From Candidatus Nealsoniibacteriota bacterium (lineage in GTDB: Bacteria; Patescibacteriota; Minisyncoccia; Minisyncoccales; GWA2-38-27), in assembly GCA_016867195.1 (NCBI GenBank), contig VGKE01000015.1, positions 1-7,105 on the forward strand: a DNA stretch of 7,105 bases, in the 5' to 3' direction. Numbering within the stretch: position 1 is the stretch's first letter; each line of letters starts with the position of its first letter. A program made the position numbers and the translations under genes. Below, in pieces: positions 1 through 5,755 of this stretch. The notes under the pieces are model-generated. The model was not told the origin of the DNA, did not search any database, and worked only from the letters and a program-made list of their open reading frames with translations.

Positions 1-1050
1 CATTTTATTTTCCGCATCCACAAACAAATTCAACGCCCGTTGTATTTCTGAGGAACTTAGTTCCTCAGATTGTTTTTGCATCTTTACTTGTTCTTCCCTG
101 GTTAAACCAACTATCATCGGGTTTAAGGGTTCGGGGTTTATTTTCAGAAGAAGCCCCTGCCTTAAATAGCGAACCAAAGCTCTGGCGAACTCTTGAGGGT
201 CGCAACCTCTTTCCAATGCCTCGTTTAAAAACTTCACCGCTCCCCCGCCATCTTTTTTAACAAGATAATCAACAAACTGACCGATTAAATTTATATCTGT
301 TAAGCCCAATAAATTTTTCAAATCCTCGATTCTAATAAATGTTTCCTTGTTTAAAATACCGGCAAAAGTCAAGGCCTGGTCTAATAAACCCTCGGCGTCC
401 CTGACAGAGCCGCCGGAATTCAAAGCAATTAATTCCAGGGCTGTTTTTTCAATTTTTACTCCCTCTTTTTTAGAAATAATTTCTAATCGTTTAACAATTT
501 CCGGTAAGGTTAATTTTCTGAAATCAAACCGCTGACAACGGGAAATAATGGTGGGAATCATTTTATGAATTTCCGTAGTGGCCAAAATAAATATGGCGTG
601 AGAAGGCGGCTCTTCTAAAGTTTTTAAAAGAGCGTTGGCCGCTTCCTTCGTGAGTTGGTGACACTCATCCACAACAAAGACCTTGTATTTTTCTTTAACC
701 GGCGAGAATTTAATCCCCTCCCTTAATTCCCGAATTTCATCAATGCCCCGATGGGAAGCGGCGTCAATCTCAATTAAATCAAGAGACCGACCGTCTCTGA
801 TTTCTAAACAAGAGGGGCACTTACCGCAAGGCTCGCATTGATTGTTTTGACGATTGCGGCAGTTTACCGCCTTGGCTAAAAGTCGGGCAATGCTTGTTTT
901 TCCCGAGCCCCTTGGGCCAGAAAATAAATAAGCGTGAGAAATCATTCCCGAACCGAGAGCGTTGCTCAAGGTTTGAACAATGTGCTCTTGACCGATGATT
1001 TCAGCAAATGTCTGCGGCCTATATTTTCGATATAAAACCAAATTGCTCAT
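1..1050 (-). CDS. dnaX: DNA polymerase III subunit gamma/tau (clamp loader ATPase), 3'-truncated by window edge
   Basis: This is the motor subunit of the clamp loader, which uses ATP to load the sliding clamp for the replicative polymerase. Reading from the ATG at 1050 gives 350 uninterrupted codons to the left edge; the C-terminus lies outside. It opens with the family's typical YRKYRPQTF (about residues 7-15). Walker A is GPRGSGKT (45-52). The zinc-binding module has Cys64, 72, 75, 78 and 81. Walker B is VFVVDECH (124-131), where Cys and His replace the more usual Val/Ala-His. Sensor 1 is LATTE (156-160), the SRC arginine-finger motif is 170-172, and sensor 2 is GSVRDAEG (214-221). Residues from about 225 onward form the start of the collar domain. 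The tail that would distinguish tau from gamma is not visible. The start is 2 nt after the stop of the upstream gtrA-like gene and has no Shine-Dalgarno sequence, so translational coupling is likely. Confidence 0.97.
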   Translation of the reverse strand, partial: MSNLVLYRKYRPQTFAEIIGQEHIVQTLSNALGSGMISHAYLFSGPRGSGKTSIARLLAKAVNCRNRQNNQCEPCGKCPSCLEIRDGRSLDLIEIDAASHRGIDEIRELREGIKFSPVKEKYKVFVVDECHQLTKEAANALLKTLEEPPSHAIFILATTEIHKMIPTIISRCQRFDFRKLTLPEIVKRLEIISKKEGVKIEKTALELIALNSGGSVRDAEGLLDQALTFAGILNKETFIRIEDLKNLLGLTDINLIGQFVDYLVKKDGGGAVKFLNEALERGCDPQEFARALVRYLRQGLLLKINPEPLNPMIVGLTREEQVKMQKQSEELSSSEIQRALNLFVDAENKM

Positions 1051-1052
1051 AT

Positions 1053-1679
1053 TTATTTTTTAAAAACAAAAATTTTATATCCCAAAAAATTCCACATAAA
1101 AACGCAAAGTATCGCAATAAACGCGCCGATATTCGCCCAAATTTCTTCCGATATTCCGAATTGAGGCCCTATCAGGTTAACGATAAAGGAAGCAATTCCG
1201 ATGTTTAGAAGAAAACCGATTCCGGCAACAAGGGCGAACTTGCCAAATTCCCCTATTCCGACTTTTGTCTCTTTTTTTTCAAAAGTCCAAAATTTATTCC
1301 AAAAATACGAATTGACAATAGAACAAATAAAAGAAAATCCTTTGAAAAAAGAATATATTGTTCCGGCAAATATTTCGGAAATAAGCATTAATATGTTTAA
1401 AATTCCCAAATCCACAAAAGTGTTTGAAGCACCAACGAGAACGAATTTGGCAAACTGAAAAAAAACGGGAATTTTAACGCTGATAAGTTTTGAAACATAA
1501 ACTCCAATAAGGGAGATAATTGGAAAGACGAACGGAAAGAGAAACGAAGCAGAAAGAACCGCGGGCGGCACGCTTGAGTTAAATATCGGCGAATATCTCA
1601 AAACCACTATTGATATTATGGCTATTATCTCCCCTATCACCAAAGGAGATATTATGTCTGATCTTTTTAATCTTTTCAT
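1053..1679 (-). CDS. GtrA-family polytopic membrane protein with N-terminal extension
   Basis: GtrA-family proteins are small membrane proteins. Characterised members are thought to help move polyprenyl-linked sugars across the cytoplasmic membrane for glycosylation of surface polymers. The GtrA core is at residues 74-208. It has four predicted membrane segments (about 74-100, 108-131, 143-170 and 180-203) and the two repeated signatures NSYFWNKFWTF (123-133) and WNFLGYKIFVF (196-206). Family members are usually about 120-150 residues. Here an extra 70 residues precede the core and carry two more hydrophobic segments (about 10-27 and 41-65), which gives six in total. An in-frame TAA lies directly before the ATG at 1679, so the start is fixed unless it is internal. 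No Shine-Dalgarno sequence is seen. The gene leads a two-gene unit with dnaX (2-nt gap). No glycosyltransferase is visible next to it, so the substrate is unknown. Confidence 0.88.
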   Translation of the reverse strand: MKRLKRSDIISPLVIGEIIAIISIVVLRYSPIFNSSVPPAVLSASFLFPFVFPIISLIGVYVSKLISVKIPVFFQFAKFVLVGASNTFVDLGILNILMLISEIFAGTIYSFFKGFSFICSIVNSYFWNKFWTFEKKETKVGIGEFGKFALVAGIGFLLNIGIASFIVNLIGPQFGISEEIWANIGAFIAILCVFMWNFLGYKIFVFKK

Positions 1680-1711
1680 TTATTTTATCTTGAATTACGA
1701 AATACCCCATT

Positions 1712-1739
1712 TGTCATTCTGAACGTAGCGAAGAATCCC
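1712..1739. repeat. Dispersed-type palindromic intergenic repeat, single copy here
   Basis: This stretch reads TGTCATTCTGAACG, then TAGCGAAGAATCCC. It is imperfectly palindromic, with ATTCT and AGAAT at its ends. I recall near-identical sequences as abundant dispersed repeats in many bacterial and metagenome-derived genomes; this is from memory and was not searched. It lies in the predicted 5' untranslated region of the gtrA-dnaX unit. Only one copy is present in the window. Confidence 0.5.
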
Positions 1740-1768
1740 ATGTATACCAGAAATGGATGGGATTTTTT

Positions 1769-1797
1769 ATTCTATCATAAAGTTGTTCTATTAGTAA
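1769..1797 (-). promoter_or_regulatory. Putative promoter for gtrA-dnaX (extended -10)
   Basis: On the minus strand an extended -10, TGATAGAAT, lies at 1777-1769. A weak -35 candidate, TTACTA, is at 1797-1792 with a 17-nt spacer. The implied transcript would start near 1762 and carry a leader of about 80 nt containing the 1712-1739 repeat. The same 14-nt sequence ATGATAGAATAAAA occurs on the opposite strand at the cysS promoter, which supports a shared promoter signal. The -35 match is poor, so reliance is on the -10. Confidence 0.45.
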
Positions 1798-1811
1798 ATA
1801 AGGTCAACCAT

Positions 1812-1840
1812 TTTTCAAAATATAATAAAAATGATAGAAT
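1812..1840 (+). promoter_or_regulatory. Putative promoter for cysS (extended -10)
   Basis: The -35 candidate TTTTCA (1812-1817) matches TTGACA at four of six positions. A 17-nt spacer leads to an extended -10, TGATAGAAT (TG at 1832-1833, hexamer 1835-1840). Transcription would start near 1847, giving a leader of about 27 nt before the ATG at 1874. The element is the mirror image of the one at 1769-1777, so the two form a divergent pair. Confidence 0.5.
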
Positions 1841-1873
1841 AAAATTATTATTAGGATTATCGCTTATAATATT

Positions 1874-3241
1874 ATGCTTAAACTTTATAACACCCTAACC
1901 AGGAAAAAAGAAACCTTTAAACCAATAAAACCCGGCCGGGTCGGGATTTATTCCTGCGGACCAACGGTTTATTGGTATCAGCATATCGGCCATATGTACG
2001 CCTATGTTCAGTGGGATATTTTAGTCCGGTTTTTGAAACACAATGGTTATAAGGTTAAATGGGTGATGAACATTACCGATGTCGGCCATATGACTTCTGA
2101 CGAGGACTCTGGCGAAGATAAAATGGAAAAAGGGGCGAAACGGGAGAATTTGACCGTCTGGGAAATTGCCGATAAATACTTAAAGCAATTTGTTCAAAGT
2201 ATGGAGTTGTTAAAAATTCAAAAGCCGAATATTTTATGCCGAGCAACGGACCATATAAAAGAACAGATAGAATTGATTAAAAAAATAGAAAAAAACGGTT
2301 TCGCCTATAAAACAAAGACTGGATTGGTTTTTAACACTTCAAAATTTCCCGATTATCCAAAATTTGCCAGATTGAATCTTAAAAAACAATACGTTGGCAA
2401 ACGGGTGGAAATTGATCCGGAAAAGAAAAAACCCTGGGATTTCCTCCTCTGGGTCACGAATCAACCTCAGCATATTATGCAATGGGAAAGTCCATGGAAA
2501 TCGGGTTTTCCCGGCTGGCACATTGAATGTACGGCAATGTCAACAAAATATCTTGGCAAAAGATTTGATATTCATACCGGCGGCAAAGAACATATACCCG
2601 TTCATCATACTAATGAAATCGCCCAGGCATACGGCGCCTTTGGACAACAAACCGCCAACTTTTGGCTCCATAACGAATGGCTTTTAATAGATAAAGTTAA
2701 AGTAAGCAAAAGTTTAGGAAATATTGTTTTAATGGCGGACTTAATTAAAAAGGGCTCCAATCCCCTTTCTTTAAGATATCTTTTTTTAACCTCTCATTAC
2801 CGCCGGGGATTGAATTTCAGCTGGAAATCATTGGAAGCAGCCCAAACCGCGTTAAATAAATTTTACGACTTTTTTGCTTCTCTAAAAAACTCTAAAGGAA
2901 AAATAAATTCTGCCTACAAGAAAAAATTTTTAGAAATTTTAAATAATGATTTAGACGCACCGGGCGCTCTGGCTCTTGCCTGGAAACTGTTGAAAGATAA
3001 AAAAATAAAAAATCAGGATAAAAGAAAAACTCTTTTGGATTTTGACAGGGTGCTTGGTTTTAATCTAAGGGAAATCAAAAAACCGACTATCCCCGAGGAA
3101 ATAAAAAAACTTGTTGCAAAAAGAGAAAAATTCAGAAAAGAAAAAAACTGGAAATTAGCCGATGAAGTTAGAAAAGAAATTGAAAGGCGCGGCTATAGAA
3201 TTGAAGACACTGAAAAAGGTCCGATAATTAAACCAAACTGA
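1874..3241 (+). CDS. cysS: Cysteinyl-tRNA synthetase (class I)
   Basis: This enzyme charges tRNA(Cys) with cysteine using ATP in the cytoplasm. The product is 455 residues, a normal length. The HIGH motif is complete at 37-40, after the family's CGPTVY (28-33). The KMSKS loop appears as KVSKS (276-280). Family alignment from memory suggests zinc ligands Cys28, Cys219 (in GWHIECTAMS, 214-223), His244 and Glu248. The region GGKEHIPVHHTNEIAQ (236-251) has Lys-Glu-His where many bacteria have a GG-x-D-L type sequence, and HHTNE instead of HHENE. I associate this variant with CPR-type enzymes. The C-terminal helical domain ends with the typical KNWKLADEVRKEIERRGYRI region (424-443), followed by IEDTEKGP. 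The gene ends in TGA. No Shine-Dalgarno sequence lies at a usable distance; the nearest AGGAT ends about 16 nt upstream. A stem-loop follows 10 nt after the stop. Confidence 0.97.
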   Translation: MLKLYNTLTRKKETFKPIKPGRVGIYSCGPTVYWYQHIGHMYAYVQWDILVRFLKHNGYKVKWVMNITDVGHMTSDEDSGEDKMEKGAKRENLTVWEIADKYLKQFVQSMELLKIQKPNILCRATDHIKEQIELIKKIEKNGFAYKTKTGLVFNTSKFPDYPKFARLNLKKQYVGKRVEIDPEKKKPWDFLLWVTNQPQHIMQWESPWKSGFPGWHIECTAMSTKYLGKRFDIHTGGKEHIPVHHTNEIAQAYGAFGQQTANFWLHNEWLLIDKVKVSKSLGNIVLMADLIKKGSNPLSLRYLFLTSHYRRGLNFSWKSLEAAQTALNKFYDFFASLKNSKGKINSAYKKKFLEILNNDLDAPGALALAWKLLKDKKIKNQDKRKTLLDFDRVLGFNLREIKKPTIPEEIKKLVAKREKFRKEKNWKLADEVRKEIERRGYRIEDTEKGPIIKPN

Positions 3242-3251
3242 CTTTTCAAAA

Positions 3252-3295
3252 AAAAGACCCCGTTCCAACTACAGGTAAACGAAACGTGGTCTTTT
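3252..3295. terminator. Bidirectional intrinsic terminator between cysS and the small minus-strand gene
   Basis: AAAAGACC (3252-3259) pairs with GGTCTTTT (3288-3295). After one c/t mismatch the stem continues with CGTT (3261-3264) against AACG (3283-3286), giving 12 pairs and an 18-nt loop. On the plus strand only four T follow, all within the stem. On the minus strand the stem runs into eight T, a classic intrinsic terminator. It lies 10 nt past the cysS stop and 22 nt past the stop of the small gene. Confidence 0.8.
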
Positions 3296-3317
3296 AGTTC
3301 CCGCTTTTTTGGGTCCG

Positions 3318-3527
3318 CTATCCCGTCTGCTTTCGGGGCCTTGCCATGTAATTTGCCGCAGCGCCTGCAAGATAAGCGTCTTCAATGCGTCCTTGTTCCA
3401 GGGCGCGAGCCGCTATTTTCCTCATCCTTTCAATGGCCTGAGGATCCTTGGCAAGTTCACTATCTAATCTTTTGGCAAGTTCTTTGGAAATACTTGCCCC
3501 CGCCACCAATAGATCTTTCTTCCCCAT
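3318..3527 (-). CDS. Small protein of unknown function, 69 residues
   Basis: I do not recognise this protein. It begins MGKKDLLVAGASISKELAK and ends RPRKQTG. It has no cysteines, signal peptide or membrane segment, and looks helical and charged. ELAK occurs twice, 10 residues apart (residues 15-18 and 25-28). The stretch ALEQGRIEDAYLAGAAANY (44-62) faintly resembles half of a tetratricopeptide helix pair, which is too little to assign a fold. The start at 3527 is chosen because GGAGG (3541-3537) sits 9 nt upstream; an in-frame ATG at 3584 would add 19 residues but place the GGAGG inside the gene. The gene has its own strong promoter and terminator, so it is a single-gene unit. Its G+C is about 50% by hand count (106 of 210), higher than the A-rich genes around it. 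The complete expression signals make a real gene likely; its function is open. Confidence 0.8.
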   Translation of the reverse strand: MGKKDLLVAGASISKELAKRLDSELAKDPQAIERMRKIAARALEQGRIEDAYLAGAAANYMARPRKQTG

Positions 3528-3536
3528 AACAAACGG

Positions 3537-3541
3537 CCTCC
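3537..3541 (-). promoter_or_regulatory. Shine-Dalgarno sequence of the small gene
   Basis: GGAGG on the minus strand lies 9 nt before the ATG at 3527 and decides that start over the upstream ATG at 3584. It is the only clear Shine-Dalgarno sequence in front of any complete start in this window. Confidence 0.8.
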
Positions 3542-3596
3542 AAAAAATCGGTTTTGAAATGAAAAGAACACCACTAAAGAACAATAAACAACAATG

Positions 3597-3624
3597 ATTG
3601 TAGCACTGCCAAACCCCCTGTCAA
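3597..3624 (-). promoter_or_regulatory. Strong sigma-70-type promoter of the small gene
   Basis: The -35 is a perfect TTGACA (3624-3619). A 16-nt spacer ends in TGC, giving an extended -10, TG-C-TACAAT (hexamer 3602-3597, five of six matches). Transcription would start near 3590, leaving a leader of about 62 nt before the ATG at 3527. This is the best promoter match in the window. Confidence 0.75.
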
Positions 3625-3647
3625 GTGAAAAAAAATAGATTTTACAT

Positions 3648-3676
3648 TTGACTTTTGGCGCCTGAGAGAGTAAAAA
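3648..3676 (+). promoter_or_regulatory. Possible promoter of dnaB (weak)
   Basis: TTGACT (3648-3653, five of six to the -35 consensus) is followed after 17 nt by TAAAAA (3671-3676, four of six to the -10). The start site would fall at about the dnaB ATG (3683), implying a leaderless or nearly leaderless message. That would fit the lack of a Shine-Dalgarno sequence there, but the -10 is poor. Confidence 0.3.
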
Positions 3677-3682
3677 TAAAAT

Positions 3683-5044
3683 ATGACAAACAATACTCTT
3701 GAAAAATTACCGCCCCAGAATATTGAAGCGGAAAAATCCCTGTTGGGATGTTTAATGCTGGATAAAAACGCCATTATAAAAGTGGCTGATTTTTTACAGA
3801 TAAAGGATTTTTATAGACAAAACCATCAGCAAATTTATCAGGTAATTCTGGATATTTTTGAAAAAGGAGAGCCGGTTGACTTCCTGTCTGTTTCCAGTCG
3901 ACTCAAAGAAAAAGGGATTTTAGAAGAAATCGGAGGAAACAGTTATTTAACCGAGTTGGTCAACACTGTGCCCACTGCTACCCATATTTCAAATTATGCC
4001 AAAATTGTTCAAAGAAAAAGAATTCTAAGGGACTTAATTGAAACAAGCCAGGAAATCAATCTGATGGGTTATAAAGAAGAAGAAGATATTGACGTTCTCC
4101 TGGACCGAGCCGAACAAAGAGTCTTTAGCATTGCTCAAAAAAGCTTAACCCAGAGATTTATTCCGGTTAAAGACGGGCTGGAAGAAGCGTTTGAAAGAAT
4201 TGAACAACTCTCAAAACATCAGGGCGGTCTTCGGGGCCTGCCAACCGGATTTACCGCTTTAGATAATATTTTGGCCGGTTTACAAAAATCAGACCTTATA
4301 ATATTGGCCTCGCGACCGAGTATGGGAAAATCAACCTTAGCCGTCAATATTGCGACAAATATCGCCATCAGTCAAAAAATTCCAATTGGTATTTTTAGTT
4401 TAGAAATGTCAAGAGACCAAATCATTGACCGCTTAATTGCCAGTTTGGCCAATGTTGATTTATGGCGTTTGCGAACCGGTCGGCTTTCAAGCCAGGGCGA
4501 TGATAATGACTTTACCAGGATTCAATACGCAATGGGTCAGTTATCCGAAGCGCCAATTTATATTGACGACGCCGCTACTTCCAATGTTTTACAAATGAGA
4601 GCAATGGCCAGACGGCTCCAGGCAGAACACGGCTTAGGGCTAATTGTTATTGATTATTTGCAACTAATGGAATCGAGAAACCAGACATTCAGTTTGGTCC
4701 AACAGGTTTCAGAAATCTCCCGCGCCCTGAAGGGATTAGCCAGGGAACTTAATGTCCCGGTTCTTGCCCTGTCTCAACTTTCCAGAGCAGTGGAGCACCG
4801 AACCCCCCAGATCCCCCGCCTGGCCGACCTAAGAGAATCAGGCTCATTAGAGCAAGACTCGGACGTAGTTTTATTTATTTATAGAGAAGACCGCTACAGC
4901 TCAGAAACATCTAAAAAAAATATTACTGACATTATTATTGCCAAACACCGAAACGGTCCTATTGGAAAGGTTGAGCTTTATTTTGACGACCAGAGAGTTT
5001 GTTTTAGAAATTTAGAGAAAGGAGAATACCAGGAAGAAGATTAA
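3683..5044 (+). CDS. dnaB: Replicative DNA helicase DnaB
   Basis: This is the hexameric helicase that unwinds DNA at the replication fork. The 453-residue length is normal and no intein is present. The N-terminal domain (about 1-105) starts with the typical PPQNIEAEKSLLGCLML (10-26). A linker with the conserved RGLPTGFTALD (184-194) leads into the RecA-like domain. Walker A is SRPSMGKST (210-218). The catalytic glutamate is Glu241 in FSLEM. Walker B is IVIDYLQLM (321-329, Asp324). Motif H3 is LSQLSR (363-368), followed by the conserved DLRESGSLEQDSD (382-394). The late motif AKHRNGPIG (420-428) carries Lys421 and the arginine-finger candidate Arg423. All key residues are intact. The start has only a purine stretch (GAGAG) 13 nt upstream. 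recR follows 61 nt downstream on the same strand, with a long hairpin between them. Confidence 0.98.
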   Translation: MTNNTLEKLPPQNIEAEKSLLGCLMLDKNAIIKVADFLQIKDFYRQNHQQIYQVILDIFEKGEPVDFLSVSSRLKEKGILEEIGGNSYLTELVNTVPTATHISNYAKIVQRKRILRDLIETSQEINLMGYKEEEDIDVLLDRAEQRVFSIAQKSLTQRFIPVKDGLEEAFERIEQLSKHQGGLRGLPTGFTALDNILAGLQKSDLIILASRPSMGKSTLAVNIATNIAISQKIPIGIFSLEMSRDQIIDRLIASLANVDLWRLRTGRLSSQGDDNDFTRIQYAMGQLSEAPIYIDDAATSNVLQMRAMARRLQAEHGLGLIVIDYLQLMESRNQTFSLVQQVSEISRALKGLARELNVPVLALSQLSRAVEHRTPQIPRLADLRESGSLEQDSDVVLFIYREDRYSSETSKKNITDIIIAKHRNGPIGKVELYFDDQRVCFRNLEKGEYQEED

Positions 5045-5055
5045 GAGGGATTAAG

Positions 5056-5095
5056 AGAGGTCTGACCTCCCCCGTACGGCGGAGGTCAGACCTCT
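5056..5095. repeat. Long perfect inverted repeat between dnaB and recR
   Basis: AGAGGTCTGACCTCC (5056-5070) is the exact reverse complement of GGAGGTCAGACCTCT (5081-5095), giving a 15-bp stem around a 10-nt loop. The loop contains the palindrome CCGTACGG. Each arm is itself nearly palindromic (GAGGTC-N-GACCTC), so the element is a palindrome of palindromes. No T-tract follows on either strand; the plus strand continues with AAAAAA. It does not look like an intrinsic terminator. It resembles REP-type or MITE-remnant elements, or a processing or stability hairpin between two cotranscribed genes. The GGAGG in the right arm would be sequestered in the stem and is 20 nt from the recR ATG. Confidence 0.85.
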
Positions 5096-5105
5096 AAAAA
5101 ACTTT

Positions 5106-5732
5106 ATGCACCCCCAATCCATTCAAAAACTAATTGATTTATTCAGCAAGTTCCCCACCGTTGGGCCACGGATTGCTACCCGATTTGTTTTTTATTTAAT
5201 AAAAATGCCGGGTAATAAATTTGAAGAACTAATGAATTCTTTAAAAAAATTGAAACAGATGATAAAACTCTGCCCATCCTGTTTTAACCCTTTTGACCCT
5301 TCGGCAAACTCAGGACAAGCCCTTCAATCAACTTCGGAACAAAAAGGAACCCTCTGCCCTATCTGCCAGAATAATTCAAGAGACAAAAATATATTATGTA
5401 TTGTAGAAAAAGAAACTGATTTGGAGGCAATTGAAAAAACAAAACTCTACAAAGGAATTTATTTTATTTTGGGAGGGACGATAAATCTCAAAAAAGAAAA
5501 AGGAATCAGAATAAAGGAATTAAAAGAAAAAATAACCAGGGAAAATTTCAAAGAAATTATTATAGCAATAAACCCCACCCTGGAAGGAGAATCTACTAGT
5601 TTATTTTTGCAAAGAGAATTAAAACCTTTTGGAATAAAAATAACAAAACTGGGCAGAGGCCTGCCCATTGGCGGAGAGTTAGAATACGCAGACGAAGAAA
5701 CCTTATCTTCAGCTTTGGAGGGAAGAAGATAA
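5106..5732 (+). CDS. recR: Recombination mediator protein RecR, with zinc-finger insertion
   Basis: RecR works with RecF and RecO to load RecA at single-stranded gaps. It has the usual order: a helix-hairpin-helix region (FPTVGPRIATRFVFYLI, 16-32), a four-cysteine zinc finger (Cys56, 59, 84 and 87), a Toprim domain (from about 96, with ILGG at 121-124 and NPTLEGESTSLFL at 156-168), and the conserved C-terminal GRGLPIGGELEYADEETL (183-200). The two CxxC pairs are normally about 8 residues apart; here 24 residues separate them. The excess is 16 residues, matching DPSANSGQALQSTSEQ (64-79). The total of 208 residues is correspondingly longer than the usual 198-200. All four cysteines and the Toprim motifs remain, so the protein may well be functional. 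No Shine-Dalgarno sequence precedes the ATG. It probably shares a transcript with dnaB. Confidence 0.95.
   Translation: MHPQSIQKLIDLFSKFPTVGPRIATRFVFYLIKMPGNKFEELMNSLKKLKQMIKLCPSCFNPFDPSANSGQALQSTSEQKGTLCPICQNNSRDKNILCIVEKETDLEAIEKTKLYKGIYFILGGTINLKKEKGIRIKELKEKITRENFKEIIIAINPTLEGESTSLFLQRELKPFGIKITKLGRGLPIGGELEYADEETLSSALEGRR
5295..5342 (+). repeat. 48-bp in-frame repeat-type insertion within recR
   Basis: The DNA encoding RecR residues 64-79 contains two degenerate head-to-tail units, each beginning CCCTTC: CCCTTCGGCAAACTCAGGA (from 5297) and CCCTTCAATCAACTTCGGA (from 5320). Its length is exactly 16 codons, equal to the excess over the normal RecR zinc-finger loop. I recall CCCTTCGACAAGCTCAGGA-type repeats, which encode peptides like DPSTSSGQA, as common dispersed elements in CPR and other environmental genomes; this was not searched. 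Confidence 0.65.
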
Positions 5733-5753
5733 ATCCCGTTTCTAACGGGATTT
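5731..5753. terminator. Bidirectional stem-loop terminator between convergent recR and rplU
   Basis: AAATCCCGTT (5731-5740) pairs perfectly with AACGGGATTT (5744-5753) around the loop TCT. The left arm overlaps the recR stop codon, and the right arm ends 2 nt before the rplU stop. The T-tracts are short on both sides (TTTATTT on plus, TTTAT on minus), so efficiency is uncertain. The position between converging genes supports a shared terminator. Confidence 0.7.
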
Positions 5754-5755
5754 AT

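Noticed and set aside
1008..1458. Two overlapping plus-strand frames (1008-1208 and 1201-1458).
   Set aside because: They are antisense to the clear GtrA-family gene and the dnaX start and give low-complexity products.
1734..1768. Plus-strand intrinsic terminator (8-bp stem plus inner CCA-GAAA-TGG and six T).
   Set aside because: No plus-strand gene lies upstream to be terminated; the left arm belongs to the dispersed repeat and the T-run belongs to the promoter inverted repeat. A barrier to antisense transcription cannot be excluded.
1865..1870. TATAAT just upstream of cysS as the main -10.
   Set aside because: It ends 3 nt before the ATG, has no -35 at the right distance, and would start the transcript inside the gene; the element at 1812-1840 fits better.
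3341..3529. A 62-codon plus-strand open frame antisense to the small gene.
   Set aside because: It has no promoter or ribosome binding site and a proline-rich unlikely product; it mirrors the minus-strand gene, which has full expression signals.
3528..3584. A 19-residue N-terminal extension of the small minus-strand gene, starting at the ATG at 3584.
   Set aside because: The strong GGAGG at 3541-3537 serves the ATG at 3527, while 3584 has no ribosome binding site and lies only a few nt after the predicted transcription start.
3574..3774. A 66-codon minus-strand frame crossing the start of dnaB.
   Set aside because: It covers the small-gene promoter and the certain dnaB start, and shows no protein-like conservation that I recognise.
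5056..5095. Intrinsic terminator between dnaB and recR.
   Set aside because: The stem is strong, but no T-tract follows it on either strand; A-runs follow on plus and T-runs precede on minus.
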